A DNA stretch of 64,000 nucleotides, taken from contig JAQGDQ010000574.1 of NCBI GenBank assembly GCA_030141605.1, positions 62,001 to 126,000 on the forward strand, written 5' to 3'. Position 1 is the first letter of the stretch. Each line of letters opens with the position of its first letter. The translations under genes and the position numbers were made by a program. The DNA is from Tubiluchus corallicola (Eukaryota; Priapulida; Priapulimorpha; Priapulimorphida; Tubiluchidae). Below, piece after piece: positions 1 to 12,000 of the stretch. A model generated the notes under the pieces. That model did not search any database. It was given only the letters and a program-made list of their open reading frames with translations, and was not told where the DNA came from.

Positions 1-68
1 TGTCTGGTACACTCAACCTTTCAGTTTTTCACGATCATCATCAATCGTTGGAACCGTGAAAAGGCTTA
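1..68. mobile_element. Family A MITE, right end (copy A1)
   Basis: The window opens inside the right end of a MITE found about ten times here. It shows the subterminal segment ending in the terminal inverted repeat CTGTGAAAAGGCTTA. The left part lies outside the window. Confidence 0.7.
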
Positions 69-572
69 TCATTCTTCATGTTCATTTGCATCCTGGTTTG
101 GAAGATAAGTGTCACAGAAAATAAATCATTTGTAAATAAAATACTTTGCTGAAATCAACCATCGATTAAAGTTATTATGTTAAGATTTCCCCGCACATTT
201 GAAATTATTATTTGTGGGATTCGTTTCTATTCCAGATCAATATTAAAGAACTCCTGCATGTTAAGAAAAATGTCCATTCACAATAAACTAACTAAACGAT
301 ACTTATGCCATTTGCTAAAATCGCCTAGTTCAACCTGCTGTTACCGACTAGAAAGCTGCAGTGTCAGCAAATGATTGCCCCACTATACATGTGAACCATC
401 CGAATGCTTCTGTTTTGAAACATTTTATTGAGATTGACGAAAATACAGAAATGCAGCTTGATAAATTGTGCCACAAATAGAGCAAACGAATGAATCTCAT
501 GTTCCTGTACATTTTGATTCTTTTCAAATTGTTTTATGTTTTCCGTTCATTTTTGACGCTTAAACTATTCAA
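69..572. other. AT-rich intergenic sequence
   Basis: No conserved reading frame, RNA gene or repeat family was recognised here. The short open frame at 177-374 has no family resemblance and is judged to be chance. Confidence 0.5.
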
Positions 573-1282
573 CTCCTTCAGGACCGCATCATTCATAACA
601 GATCTTATGACCTATGACTTTTCTGCTACTGTATGAGTGCAGACATAACTAAATGATAACAAATTAGGTACTGTTCTATGCAGGAGAATCTCCGTTATCC
701 AATCATGCTATTTGTTTAAACATTTATAAGTGATTTAATTGGATAAGATTAAGAAAAACACGCCCTTTTCAAGCACTTGAACTTAGCCTATTGAGTAGCT
801 TAGTCTGGTGTACACTTACGTGATTGTACACACTATTATTGATCGCCTTCTGGCTGCAGCTAAAGAGAACTGTGTGCTGTAGAGAATTCCAGAAAAAGCT
901 AACCGATCAGTTAAGGACAAATTAAAGTTGTTTCATCTTTTAACAGGAATTTATCCTTAAAATAGAGTAGACTTGAGGCTAAAGTTTATCAGAGTGTTGT
1001 GTGTGGATAGTTGAAATTTTATGCATTAGCTGATTTCACGCAAGTGATACTGTACATTGTTACAGTGCAAACACTGCAGTTACTGAAAGATTTTTTTTCA
1101 ATTTTTTTTTGTCAAAAATCGAATTTTTATTGTCTAAGGTAAGCATTTCACATATAATTTTGCATGAAAATCCAAAACAGAAACCTACAAAAATTATCAA
1201 ATGTAAAATAATCACTGCTTAGTGAGAGCAGTTTCTCATGAACCCATGCAAAATGCAGCAAACGTTTACGGTCCTGAAGGAA
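573..1282. mobile_element. Family B TTAA-flanked MITE (full copy B1)
   Basis: The 710-bp element has termini CTCCTTCAGGACC and GGTCCTGAAGGAA, which are inverted repeats. It ends at TTAA (1283-1286) and starts after a TTAA-like TCAA. It matches 32033-32735 along its length and has truncated copies at 22722-23196, 27316-27810 and 7216-7329. TTAA duplication is typical of piggyBac-type transposition, so a non-autonomous piggyBac-like element is inferred. It lies just downstream of the PSMB6 stop codon. Confidence 0.7.
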
Positions 1283-1424
1283 TTAATGAACGCAAAATGT
1301 TCTGTTAAAAAATAAATCAGTTAATGAGATAAATAAAAATTTACCATACTTTCTTGGTTTGAAGACTAAATGGTGACTCAAGGAAATCTCAAAAGTTTAT
1401 AAGTCAATAGTTTTTTTTCACTAA

Positions 1425-2099
1425 TTAACCTTGCCAGAAAGTTGGTATGTCATCACCTGTTATCACTTTGCGCTCAACTCCTGCCTCAGTTATAGCAGCT
1501 AATCTAATAACGCCACCGCTGGATCCATCACGAAACATCGCCAAAGCCAACGCGTTAGTCACAAAGTCTAAACATTCTTGTTTTGCCATATTTGGCTTGA
1601 ACTTTGCATCGACGAAGCCGTATATGTAAGTGCTACCCGATCCGGCAACGGCGAATGGCTGTTGCACACACATGCCCCCTAGCGGGATGGAGAAAACCTG
1701 CCCACCGTGTTTCTTGTCCCATCCGGCGCATATAATCCCGGCGGTCAGCTGATCGCGATAATTATAACACAGTTCTCTGAATAAGCTAGCGGCCGTTTTT
1801 ACTTCCGGAGGTTCTTGCATTTCAGACTGCAAGAAGTCTAGATGATAAGCTACGATATCAGCTATGGCCTGCGTGTCGGCAGCTGACCCTGATCTGCAGC
1901 AGTAGATTCGATCGGTTATCCTCGTCAGCTTGTCTGAGACTCGGTTAGCTATATACGCGCCCGTCGTAGTTCTGGAATCTGCACCGATGACAACTCCTCC
2001 GTCGAACTGAACTGCCATGATTGAAGTGCCGGTTGATACTTCCGCACACGGGTCAGTTCCGCTTACTGAACATCTATAACCAAGTGTGGACAGCGCCAT
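1425..2099 (-). CDS. PSMB6: Proteasome subunit beta type-6 (beta-1, caspase-like), intronless
   Basis: This is the 20S proteasome beta-1 subunit, which cleaves after acidic residues. The 224-residue frame is uninterrupted. The propeptide ends ...EVSTG, and autocleavage after Gly24 would expose Thr25 as the N-terminal nucleophile of the mature enzyme ([11 protein letters not shown]). In mature numbering, Asp17 (ADSRTTTG), Lys33 (SDKL) and Arg45 ([11 protein letters not shown]) are present. Arg45 in the S1 pocket identifies constitutive beta-1 rather than immunoproteasome beta-1i. The C-terminal motif ERDGSSGG reads FRDGSSGG here. The propeptide is a little shorter than in human PSMB6, and the C-terminus ends soon after DDIPTFWQG. 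The coding region has no introns. On the transcribed strand an acceptor-like TTATACTTTTAG lies about 17 nt before the ATG, suggesting a 5'UTR intron or a trans-splice acceptor. An intact retrocopy is a less likely alternative. Confidence 0.95.
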   Translation of the reverse strand: MALSTLGYRCSVSGTDPCAEVSTGTSIMAVQFDGGVVIGADSRTTTGAYIANRVSDKLTRITDRIYCCRSGSAADTQAIADIVAYHLDFLQSEMQEPPEVKTAASLFRELCYNYRDQLTAGIICAGWDKKHGGQVFSIPLGGMCVQQPFAVAGSGSTYIYGFVDAKFKPNMAKQECLDFVTNALALAMFRDGSSGGVIRLAAITEAGVERKVITGDDIPTFWQG

Positions 2100-2324
2100 T
2101 ACAATGCTCTCACAAAACTAAAAGTATAAAATATCATGATTAATTTTTTTTTGTTATTCACTAGTGCAGGGATGAGAATGAGAAATTGCAAAAAACTCTG
2201 CAACAGGCTGGGGACTGCAGAGACCACAGAGAACCTCTAAGTCGACTTAAAATATCAGTTACCTTGTTTCATGCATAATTTAAAATATCCAACTATCAAG
2301 GATACATGATACGTAATTGTCTCA

Positions 2325-2525
2325 AAAACGCCCAAGTACTGGCCGCTCCTATGCAAAAGTTATAAAAACTGTCTGCAATTGACTCAAATAACTCCGCACA
2401 ATTGATTGTACATTTTTATACATAGAGATATACACACGTGGTTACAGTGATGTAAACAAAGTGACGGCCTGCCAACTAGCAGTCAGCTTGTGAAATAATG
2501 CACTGGGTCCGTAAAAATTTTCTCA
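2325..2525. repeat. Family E interspersed repeat, degraded fragment
   Basis: Segments such as GGCCGCTCCTATGCAAAAGT and ATGATGTAAACAAAGTGAC-like sequence recur at 9420-9900 and, inverted, at 50322-50625. The fragment is too degraded to define ends. Confidence 0.45.
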
Positions 2526-2640
2526 ACGAATTTACACGATTTACAAAAATGGCACAACTGATCTTCCAAAAACTCGGAATTGCTCGTATCCGCGAAAAAT
2601 TCTCATCCCTGCTAGTGTGTACATAACATTAGAGCATCAC

Positions 2641-4358
2641 TAGTAAATTTACCGTAAACATTGCAAAACAAATTATTTTGTAGAGCTGGATAATTTTTAT
2701 TCACTCCATGGCTACAGTATCAATGAATACAATAATATCCAATGGCCATAGGCCTGAATTACCTACTAAATTGCATTAATGCATTGTTACATAATTACGA
2801 CCAACTACACCAGTTAAGAAACTAAAATCTCCATAATCAGTGGACTCATTGTTGTAATATCCAGTGTTTTACTTTTTTTTATAAAAAAAGGGGAGAAATA
2901 CTGTCAGTGGTGAATAGCTTTAATTTCATTCCCATGCCTTAATTTCAATTACATATGAGTACATATGTCAAGATTAATAAATCCTTACAATGTTTAATAT
3001 ATCAGGTCACAAAATTTCATTTTATGTATGCAATGTTAATAGGTAAGGGTCACACAAGCTCATCAAAGTTATCCATTGATCAGTATTTGTAAGGACAAAA
3101 AAACAAAAATTTCAAGTGCGCAAACAGTTCCCCCTCGGAAATTTCAGCACAGCTTTTTATAGCTCCCCAGGATATCTGAAAAGCCTGAAAGGCGATGGAA
3201 GGCACTACTCTAGGTAGCGAAGCTGTATAGCGCTAACGTCCCACTTACTGTGTCTGCAAATATGGAAATGTACGACAGTCAAAATTTACGCTTACCGAAC
3301 GTAATTAAATTTAATTCACTGTTCACATTAACCGCTCTAGCTCTTTTTTTAAATGGCTTAATAAGTAACAAGCCGAGCCACGCGTATCTTTATCAAGTGT
3401 TCAAACTTGAATTACTAAGCAAATTTAGGGTAGCCCAAAAACAGTCTAACGCAGCAATGCGAGAAATCTCTGGATCGGAAAACCTTGTGGATAAAATTTG
3501 ATTGATTTTCAGTTCTCTTTCCGACGTAAACTCAGCTACTATAGAAAATATTCCTATTGCGCTAATTGTTAAACAAACTAAAGCATATTTATTAAAACAT
3601 TGGTTAATATAGTTTTACAGTATTTATGTTGGCATACTAAAAAACCCAGTGAATATAGTAAAAATAATACTGCCATAAGGTCTGTAGTTTTTTTTATTTT
3701 CTAAAACTATCTTGTGTAATTGGAGTGCAAAATCACTAGTAAAGATGATATGCAGGCTTTTGTTGCACGTTACGGTAGGATTATCTGTCCAAATATCTTA
3801 TTTTAACGAAGCAGTTTTTCCCAGCTAAACAATAATGTTGGCTGGTGAAGTGTACTCTATATGGTCTAATACCGTAACCTAGCTACATAAATACATATTA
3901 TATCTGCATGTTTTTTAATCAGTAAAATAAATATTCCTTCACTTCTCGGTTCTTTTCTTCACTTCATTTCGAATTCTCTTCAATTCCATTCTATTGCCTT
4001 GCCTTTTGTTCTCTTCTCTTCTTTTCTCCTTTCTTCCAAGACAGTTAATAAAAAACAAAGACAACATTTATTTACTCTATCATTTAACAGACAACATTCA
4101 GCACTAACATTCAATACAGGTAAGGAATCAACAAACAACATACGGGGTATATGCCCTGATGATGATAGCTGCTGTCTCGAATTAAAGACTGTGCTTGCTT
4201 GAAGTCCAAAAGCTGCATGGACTGCTCAGCCAACCAGCTCAGGACAAACTTTCCTTAATGTCCTCTCACCTTCCATTTTCTTTTCTGTTTTCTAATCTTT
4301 TTTATACTAAAATAAATAGTAATCAATCAATCTGATCTCTTCTTGGCTCAGCACAAAC
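2641..4358. other. Intergenic, no recognised gene
   Basis: AT-rich sequence. The only open frame with varied codon use is at 3262-3501 on the plus strand: about 79 residues with one possible membrane segment near residues 16-36. I recognise no family. No repeat was recognised elsewhere in the stretch. Confidence 0.4.
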
Positions 4359-4535
4359 AAGGTGCATGTTTACCTTAATTGTTTATAGTTTACTGCTTTG
4401 TTATTCTTTAATTTTGTCGCCAATTTTATTTCATTTATTGAAATAATATTTAGTGCGCTGTTTGCTGCGCTTGTGTGTATTTACTTTTGTTTTTTATATT
4501 TTCAACAAGGTGAAGGTACGCGTTGCCGTGTGTAC
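4359..4535 (+). repeat. Direct repeat, left copy (about 177 bp)
   Basis: This segment is repeated with few differences at 5747-5924, in the same orientation and about 1.2 kb downstream. Both copies begin at AAGGTGCATGTTTACC and end at GCCGTGTGTACC. I see no TATA box or polyadenylation signal that would make them LTRs. Confidence 0.65.
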
Positions 4536-4800
4536 CTCTCAAACCACCTCGCCTCGTTTCTGCTCACCTTATTTCATTTGAAACTTCCCAATGCAAGTGC
4601 AGGTACTTATTATTTTATAATTGGAATTTTGGCTGAAGTTACAAGATGGTGGACAATAAAGAAAACTGCACCCAAACCGTCATGTGGTCCTTAACTATGT
4701 CGATCGTTACTGACGTCAACACATAGTCAGAGCAGCCCCAATGCCGATGAATGCATTTTGAGATGCTGGGAGTGCTTTATTGGCAAATTTGGCATCGCTA

Positions 4801-4823
4801 TATATATATATATATATATATAT
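4801..4823. repeat. (TA)n microsatellite
   Basis: About eleven TA dinucleotides in a row. Confidence 0.9.
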
Positions 4824-5096
4824 TCTTGTATGTAGGTAACAACAATAAGCATGTGTCTATAATATAGTAGCTAGACGAGCAAGAAGATTAACTGAACCTG
4901 AAGCAATGATATGTGTAAGCTTGGGTGTCACATTTTCTTGCATAAATAAATACACTGTGTTAATATAAAACCTACGAAATTATGATGTGAGATCAACTTG
5001 TTGTTGATAATGTGTTGATACCATAAGTATACCCCTGCAGTCATTAGTACAAATGGCCCTGTTGGACTGTGCACTAGAGGAGGAAATCTCAGGCTA

Positions 5097-5180
5097 CGTT
5101 GATTGGTAGCTCAGCTGACACGAACATGGGAGTACTAATGCTAGGCCAGGGTTCAGATCCTGACTAGCCTATAACTTTCC
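5097..5180 (+). mobile_element. tRNA-like SINE head
   Basis: The plus strand carries an A-box-like GGTAGCTCAGCTGACACG followed, about 45 nt later, by a B-box-like GGGTTCAGATCCTGA. No acceptor-stem pairing is seen, so this is read as the promoter head of a tRNA-derived SINE rather than a working tRNA gene. The body probably runs on for 100-200 bp. Confidence 0.5.
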
Positions 5181-5746
5181 AACTTCTCCTTTCTTCAATT
5201 TATTACCCGCAGTGAGCAGCAATTATTGTTAAAATAAACCACAATGGTTTATAAGCTATGGGAATCACTGCCATTATTAATTAAGTAATGTTATGTTGTG
5301 AGATATGTTCTGCACTCCTCTTGATGTGATATGTTAATGAAATTGTAAACTCATGCTGTGAAATTATTATGTTAATTTCAATAAACTTTCATCATACTTA
5401 TGTCACTATGTTAATACGATGTTTCTGGAGTCCACTACATATAGCCTTCATGTGCCAATGTGCCATGCTTTTTGTGTAGGGGAAAGACATACGATAACTA
5501 AAGGTAACTAACTTAACTACTTTAGGTAATGAAATATGTACAGTATATTTAGTCACATGTTTTGTACAAACTGCAATTTCACTGTCTTTGCTGGTACTAC
5601 TGGTATGCAAAAAGTTGCTCTTGTTATAATGGCAACCACTGTCTTGTCAATGTCAATCGGTCAGATTTGTGACTAGGCACTGTAGAAATTCGAATTCATC
5701 CCTTCTCATATATTAAACGTGTAAAAGATATTCCATACTGCCAAAT

Positions 5747-5924
5747 AAGGTGCATGTTTACCTTAATTGCTTATAGTTTACTGCCTTGTTATTCTTTAAT
5801 TTTGTCGCCAATTTTATTTCATTTACTGAAATAATATTTAGTGCGGTGTTTGCTGGGCTTGTGTGCATTTACATTTGTTTTTATATTTTTAACAAGGTGA
5901 AGGTAGGCCGTTGCCGTGTGTACC
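5747..5924 (+). repeat. Direct repeat, right copy
   Basis: Second copy of the segment at 4359-4535, about 95% identical by eye. The pair flanks the tRNA-like element at 5097-5180. Confidence 0.65.
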
Positions 5925-6446
5925 ATTGTCGAATTACTTAATACATCATGTTATAAATAAGTAACAGTAATATCAACTTACTGTCAGTGAACACGAATTA
6001 ATTTTTTATCACGGAATTCTTTAATTGCAAGTCGTTAGAATTTTATAAATTATTTTTTATTTTATTAAAAGGGTAAAATTTAAAAGTACTAAACCGTATA
6101 TTTCTAATCTACGGTAACACTAATAATAAAGTTAAAAAAATATAAAAAGTTTTATAAACCATGTAATATTGATAGTATCAATGGATGGGGATGGAAAGCT
6201 GCCAGTGTTCAAATGCCAAAAACCTGTTACTTTAATAATTATGTAAAATGATGGTTAGGTCATAACATTAGGTCATAAATATGTGAGCTGCTAAGCTATG
6301 TCGTGCAGTTTTTGTCCTGGTTTTCGGGTAAAAAAAATATTATTAGCCTTATTTTAGGTATGTTAGCAAATATAATTATTAATTCAGTTAAATCACGCAT
6401 TCCAGGACTACCAGTGGCGTTTCTTCTGCAGACGAATCCTGTAACA

Positions 6447-6968
6447 ATGACAACTTTGCGCTTATTCACCTGTGATGACATTTTCAAATTCAACAACGTT
6501 AACTTGGATCCACTTACGGAAACGTACGGCTTGTCTTTTTACATGCAGTATCTCGCACACTGGCCAGAATACTTTCAAGTCGCGGAAGGTCCAAATGGTC
6601 GCATGATGGGCTACATCATGGGCAAAGCGGAAGGGCACGGAAAGAAATGGCACGGGCACGTGACGGCGTTGACCGTCGCCCCAGAGTATCGTAGGCTGGG
6701 CCTAGCTGCCAGTCTAATGTCTGTACTCGAACAGATTTCAGAGAAGAAGAGAGCGTATTTTGTTGATCTGTTTGTGCGCGTGTCTAACGTTGTTGCTACG
6801 GAAATGTACACAAACTTGGGTTATACAGTGTACCGTCGTGTGCTGGACTATTACAGCGGTGACCCAGATGAAGATGCATTTGATATGAGGAAAGCTCTAC
6901 CCATGGATGTAGAGAAACAATCAATAGTGCCGTTACAGCATGCGGTCAGGCCAGAAGATATTGAATGA
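6447..6968 (+). CDS. NAA20: N-alpha-acetyltransferase 20 (NatB catalytic subunit), intronless
   Basis: NAA20 is the catalytic subunit of NatB, which acetylates nascent chains starting Met-Asp, Met-Glu, Met-Asn or Met-Gln at the ribosome together with NAA25. The frame gives 173 residues (human 178) with a GNAT fold. MTTLRLFTCDDIFKFNN at the N-terminus is the family signature, the acetyl-CoA loop is RRLGLA (82-87), and FVDLFVRVSN (105-114) and the C-terminal VRPEDIE are conserved. The frame extends upstream of this Met, but homology starts exactly at MTTLR. An acceptor-like TTTCTTCTGCAG ends about 15 nt before the ATG, so the upstream open sequence is probably intron or 5'UTR. There are no introns in the coding region. 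The gene stands alone between MITE-rich intergenic stretches. Confidence 0.96.
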   Translation: MTTLRLFTCDDIFKFNNVNLDPLTETYGLSFYMQYLAHWPEYFQVAEGPNGRMMGYIMGKAEGHGKKWHGHVTALTVAPEYRRLGLAASLMSVLEQISEKKRAYFVDLFVRVSNVVATEMYTNLGYTVYRRVLDYYSGDPDEDAFDMRKALPMDVEKQSIVPLQHAVRPEDIE

Positions 6969-7215
6969 CAAAGTGAATGAACTAGGTATCAACTACTGTA
7001 TGACAGCATTACAGCGAACATAGTTTACTGCGAACACATGGATAATCATAAAAAAGAACGAACTTTTAGATTTTATTTAATTAGTATAATTGCTTTGAAT
7101 ACAGCGTACTTTGTTATTGTGTATTGCGGTCTTTTGTCTGCCGCTTTGCTGACATTACTATGTATTTGTAACTTTTTTTGGGTACTGTAACTTTTATGGG
7201 TACTTTATTATGCGA

Positions 7216-7329
7216 GTGGTAGAAACCTACAAAAATTATCCAATATAACATAATCACTGCTTAGTAAGAGCAGTTTTTCATGAACCCGTGCAAAATGGAA
7301 GAAACCCTTACAGTCCTGGAGGATTTAAA
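7216..7329. mobile_element. Family B fragment (3' end)
   Basis: Matches the last 110 bp of the 573-1282 element, including the AGTTTTTCATGAACCCGTGC segment and a mutated terminus. The 5' part is absent. Confidence 0.65.
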
Positions 7330-8158
7330 AACAGCTATCTTTGCAGCATGTACAAACTCAGTTTTAAAGCAAGAAAGGTTTACCGTGAACTTTCTAAAGT
7401 TAGAGCACATGTGACGTAAATTGCCTAAGTATAAGTCATGAAACATGAGTAAGTCACAAAATTTGGCATATGACATATAATTTTGAAGTACAATCTGACG
7501 AAATCTCATGCAGCCCTGCAAGCAATGAGGTAATAAATATCATCGAATATAATCTGAAGTTCTTGAAAAGTATTAGTGGCTTGAAATATACCTCTGCTGA
7601 GCTCATCGTTACGCACTGGGGTTTAGTGTGGCTAGAACGAATTAATATATTGGTGTGGAATAAAAATGTGATGTTAGTGATGCTGATGTTGCGATAGAAA
7701 ATGCTTTAAGACCACAAAAACCAATCTGTTTCACATCGGATTAACTATTTATAACATTTTAAAGCATGAAAAAGTTCAATGTAGCAGCAAATTTTTAACA
7801 CATTACTTATCTATTTAAGTTTTATTAATTTGAACATTTAACACGTATGTTTGCAAGTGTTAAGCTTTGTGTCTGTTTAAATCTATAATGCCAGTGATAT
7901 ATTATTACTAATTAACGCACATAATCCGCATAACAGCCATCGTTCGACCCACTGAATTTAGAATTCGTCACCTTGCGTGGCTCAGTCTCTTTTCAGAAAC
8001 CAAAGAATATTTATGACCGCTCACTCTGGCTTGACCGAGATTATTTTAGAATATTTCAAAATGAACTATCACATGTAATTTATGACGTTTGTTAACAGCG
8101 GATTTGATTAGTCTGCTTTTTGTATTGGTATTGTCTCTTTGCATTAGCTTCATAAGTA
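7330..8158. other. Intergenic, no recognised gene
   Basis: AT-rich, with short chance frames only (7261-7521 minus, 7470-7697 plus). No repeat family was recognised. Confidence 0.4.
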
Positions 8159-8622
8159 CAGTCATACGTCGATTTTCAAGCATAATTCATTCCTATAAAG
8201 TGTTTGAAAACCAATTTGGTTGAGTACCGAATCATTTATTCCCATAAGAAATAACGTAAAAGCAAATAATCCGTTCTCAAGCACCAGATGAACTGTAAAG
8301 GATTACTAAAATGAAAATGTTAAAATGTTTATCTAAACAGTAGATATGATATAACTGATAAGAAAAACATAAATGCATGAAAAACCTTACGTGTTGGTAG
8401 CAGTATGATGGCATACGTAAGCAAGAGTAGAAACACGTGCGTGACTACTCTCGGGCGCACTCAGTTATGCTCGGCTCTACTCGGCTCGCCGCGCATCACG
8501 TGTTTGGCGGTTAGTCGAGTACCAAAATTTTGGTCGAGAACGGAGACAATTTCAGCTCGAATTTTCTGGTCAAAAACCTATTTATACGAATACGGAAATG
8601 GTCGACAACCGAGGTATGACTG
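8159..8622. mobile_element. Family C TA-flanked MITE (pogo/mariner-like), copy C1
   Basis: The 464-bp element starts CAGTCATACGTCGATTTTC and ends CCGAGGTATGACTG, flanked by TA at 8157-8158 and 8623-8624. A second copy in the other orientation is at 47160-47644. The CAGT termini with TA duplication point to a Tc1/mariner or pogo/Tigger-type non-autonomous element. No transposase is seen. Confidence 0.75.
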
Positions 8623-9013
8623 TATCAGCAAATAACCTATCCCTGGTTTCTTGAAAAATAAATTTCTTCACTGAAACGATGTACTACTGGTTCCTACCGG
8701 TCATAACTTTACAAAACTGTTATCACCTTGTGGTCTGTACTGGCATACAACGTTTTTCCGAAAGTGAATAATAGTCCATAGTATTTCTCTTTGTCACAAT
8801 GTAAATCAGTGCACGACCGTTTAGCATTGTTCAGTGACAATGCAATTGTATTCTCATAGATAAATGCCTTCTACATTTCACATTTACTAAAATGCAACTG
8901 TTATGTAATGACGAGAATACGTAAAACAACTGTTTCACGTTGGAACATGATGTTCTGCACGTGTAGAAGGGCAGTTCAAGTTGCAACAGGAGGGCATGTT
9001 CCACTTGCCAGTG

Positions 9014-12000
9014 TTACGGTGTCTCTCCTGTAGGTGGCCGAATGTGATCAGCTAACTTTTGAACTTCATGCTGAAACAATGAAAATAAATGCTAGTCTAC
9101 TGCCATAAAAATACATACAAAGACAACAGAGAAAAAATTCAAAATTAAAGAACCATTTTATGATTACAAAGCTAAAAGCTTGTATAACTTCAACAGACAT
9201 TTGAGTTTTTTACACATTACGATTACACAAAGAATTCATAATTATTATTTATTTAAATAATTGTTATTTAACAAAAGAAACTTACCAATTAAATAACTTA
9301 CCCTTTTCTAGCAAATTTCAAATGCCTACATTATCGTAAAGAAAGCCCCTATTGTATACTAAGCTAATACAGTAGGCAACCTGTACTAGAATCATTGTGA
9401 CGTAGAATCAATTGTCTAATTATCTTAGAAACGTCTAGTACGGATCGCTGCTGTGCAAAAGTATGTAAAAACTGCCAGCAATTGGCTCCAGTAACTCAGC
9501 ATAATGGAGATTTACTGAAATTTACTGTTGATGGTGCGAATTGCAACAGGATAGAAAGAATTTAAAGTTGTTGTATTTACGGATACTAAGCTGATACAAA
9601 ACACGTCGTGTATCTGAAATGTTTACTGCGGGCCACTCCTATGCGAAAGTATTAAAAACTGTCGACAATAACGCCATATTGACTATATTTTTTCTGCACG
9701 AGCTTAAATACGATACTTTTGTGTGACCAATGAGCTTTTCCTATTTTTATGTCGTCTTACTTCGGTTTTGTGCACTATGATAAAGTAGAAACAATCACGT
9801 TAATTACAGTTGTTACACGCTGCTTGGTTATATTGATGTAATGATGTAAACAAAGTGACTACCAACTAGCGGTCAGCTCGCGAAATAATGGACTGTGTCC
9901 ATGATATGCGGGACTTTAACAGTCCCGATTGTGTCCGATTCTTTCCATTTCCATAGAAGTGAGATCCGGCAAACCGAGATGTAAACGATAAAGTGACATA
10001 ACGGATGTTGATTACTATCGATTCTTACATGTGTGCACTTCATTGACACTCCTTCCGGAAGATTCCTCTGGATGTATTCGAGAAATGTACTTGCTGTTGA
10101 TCCAGTGAGGTGTTGCAACTAAAAATAGGAAGCAAGCTCTCTCTATTACTCTTGCATTGTTAATTAGTTAAAGCTGAACATAAGTGCATTACAAATCGGT
10201 AAAGATGTATAAGTAAACAGGTGATAAGTAGAATCTACTGCCACATATATGACTCAGTAGGCGTTGTTTATTAGAGTCACGGTTAATGGAATCAGTCGCT
10301 TAATTGACTCAAAAACCTCTGGTACAGGCCACTCCTATTCAAATCTGTTTAACGGTTAAATGATTTCGGTTTGGTTACATGTCAGTATCAGTTTCCGTGT
10401 TTGTCAATTTCGGTTTCCGTTTCTAATTTCAGTTTTGGTAACACCCCTGGCCTTCGACGTACGGTGCGATGAACGTGGAAAAAACTCACCTCAACAATTC
10501 GAAAATGTGTTCTAATCTCGTACTGAACTCGATGTTTTTTATGCACATGAGCTGATTTTAGTAAAGTTCTTCTGTAAATATGTTTTGGCGGCTCGTATCT
10601 GAAAAAACGATACAAATTATTAGCACATTAAAGCAAAAGCCAATCTTAGACTGTAGGCCAAAACAATCTACTCTTTAAAATGTTGAATGAAAACATACTA
10701 TTTTTTTCAGAAATGACTTACGTCATTACCACACAAACACAATTTTACGTTCGCGCCACTAGTTCTTCGCTGTTACATGCATGTCCCCATTTTCTAGTTA
10801 GACGGGCACTAGCGCCTACATATAGGAAACGCATCGCACAAATAACAGGTGCTGTGCTTCTCAGTTCAGATGTGTTAGTTTGTGATGAACTACACACGTT
10901 CGACAGCTCATGTGTGAGCACTGGAATAAATTTGAAATTTGATTTTTTATCTTAAAACTTGCCTAATTTTAATACAAACACTGAATATTTTACAGGAGCA
11001 CCGTACTTCAATTTTCGCATTTGCAAACACGTGCAACACGCTTGTAGAATCTTCTTGCTGTTGAAAATTATGTTAGTTTGTGATGTCATCAATAGTTGGG
11101 ACTCGCCCACCATTAATTTAATCTGTTATTTAACTAACTGAAACGCTTTTGCAGTATTAATTGTGTTAAAATGTATACTTTTTATTGGAGTTGAAAAAGG
11201 GGCAGTGTATGAAAATCATCATGTCTTCCTTTAACAATTTTCTAAATTTTGCAAAAAGTCACAAAAATGCATTGTAAAGGATGACGCCTCGGAAGAAACA
11301 GTAATGGTCAGCCTCTTCATCGGCCATAATTACTACATTCTCATTAGCAAACAGTCAGACAAGCTAACAGAGTGTGGAATAAATCAGGGGTGTGCAAATT
11401 GCGGCCCGCGGGCCACTTGCGGTCCGCCGAGAGAATTTGTGCGACCCGCGAAGACATTTGTTAACCTAATGAAAGTGCGGCCCGGGTGATTAATTGAGTG
11501 TATCCAGTTGAAGTTTGTGCCATGATCCCAAAGATAGTGCGGGTAGTTTTTTCTACTAGATCGGATGCTATTAACCCTTACAAGACGGTTGTAGCTTAAT
11601 GTCACTGTACTACACAGACTGTGTGATACACACTACTAATATGCATTGTAATGAAATTACCACTATCTGTCCTGAAAGTAGAAATATATGGTTTGTAATA
11701 TAAATTTTAATAACTTCTAAAATAGTTTCTTGAGTGTAGTCGTAATGATGTACTCAGGTCGGATGCAAAAAAAATCGTTATTAGGCCTTTCTGTACTTGG
11801 CACCTTGATCAAACTGCCTGTGGCCCGCAGGAATTGTGGGAAAGTTTAATGTGGCCCGGCTAGTCAGATAATTTGCACACCCCCGGGAATAAATAACACA
11901 TTATATATATTCACATGTTTGAGATGGTTATGTTGAGTTCATTGGCAGCCAACTGTATGAACCGTTCATAGCTGTTCAATACGGGTCTATCGTGTCCTCT

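Noticed and set aside
5097-5180. Functional tRNA gene
   Set aside because: A and B boxes are present but acceptor-stem pairing and a convincing anticodon arm are not.
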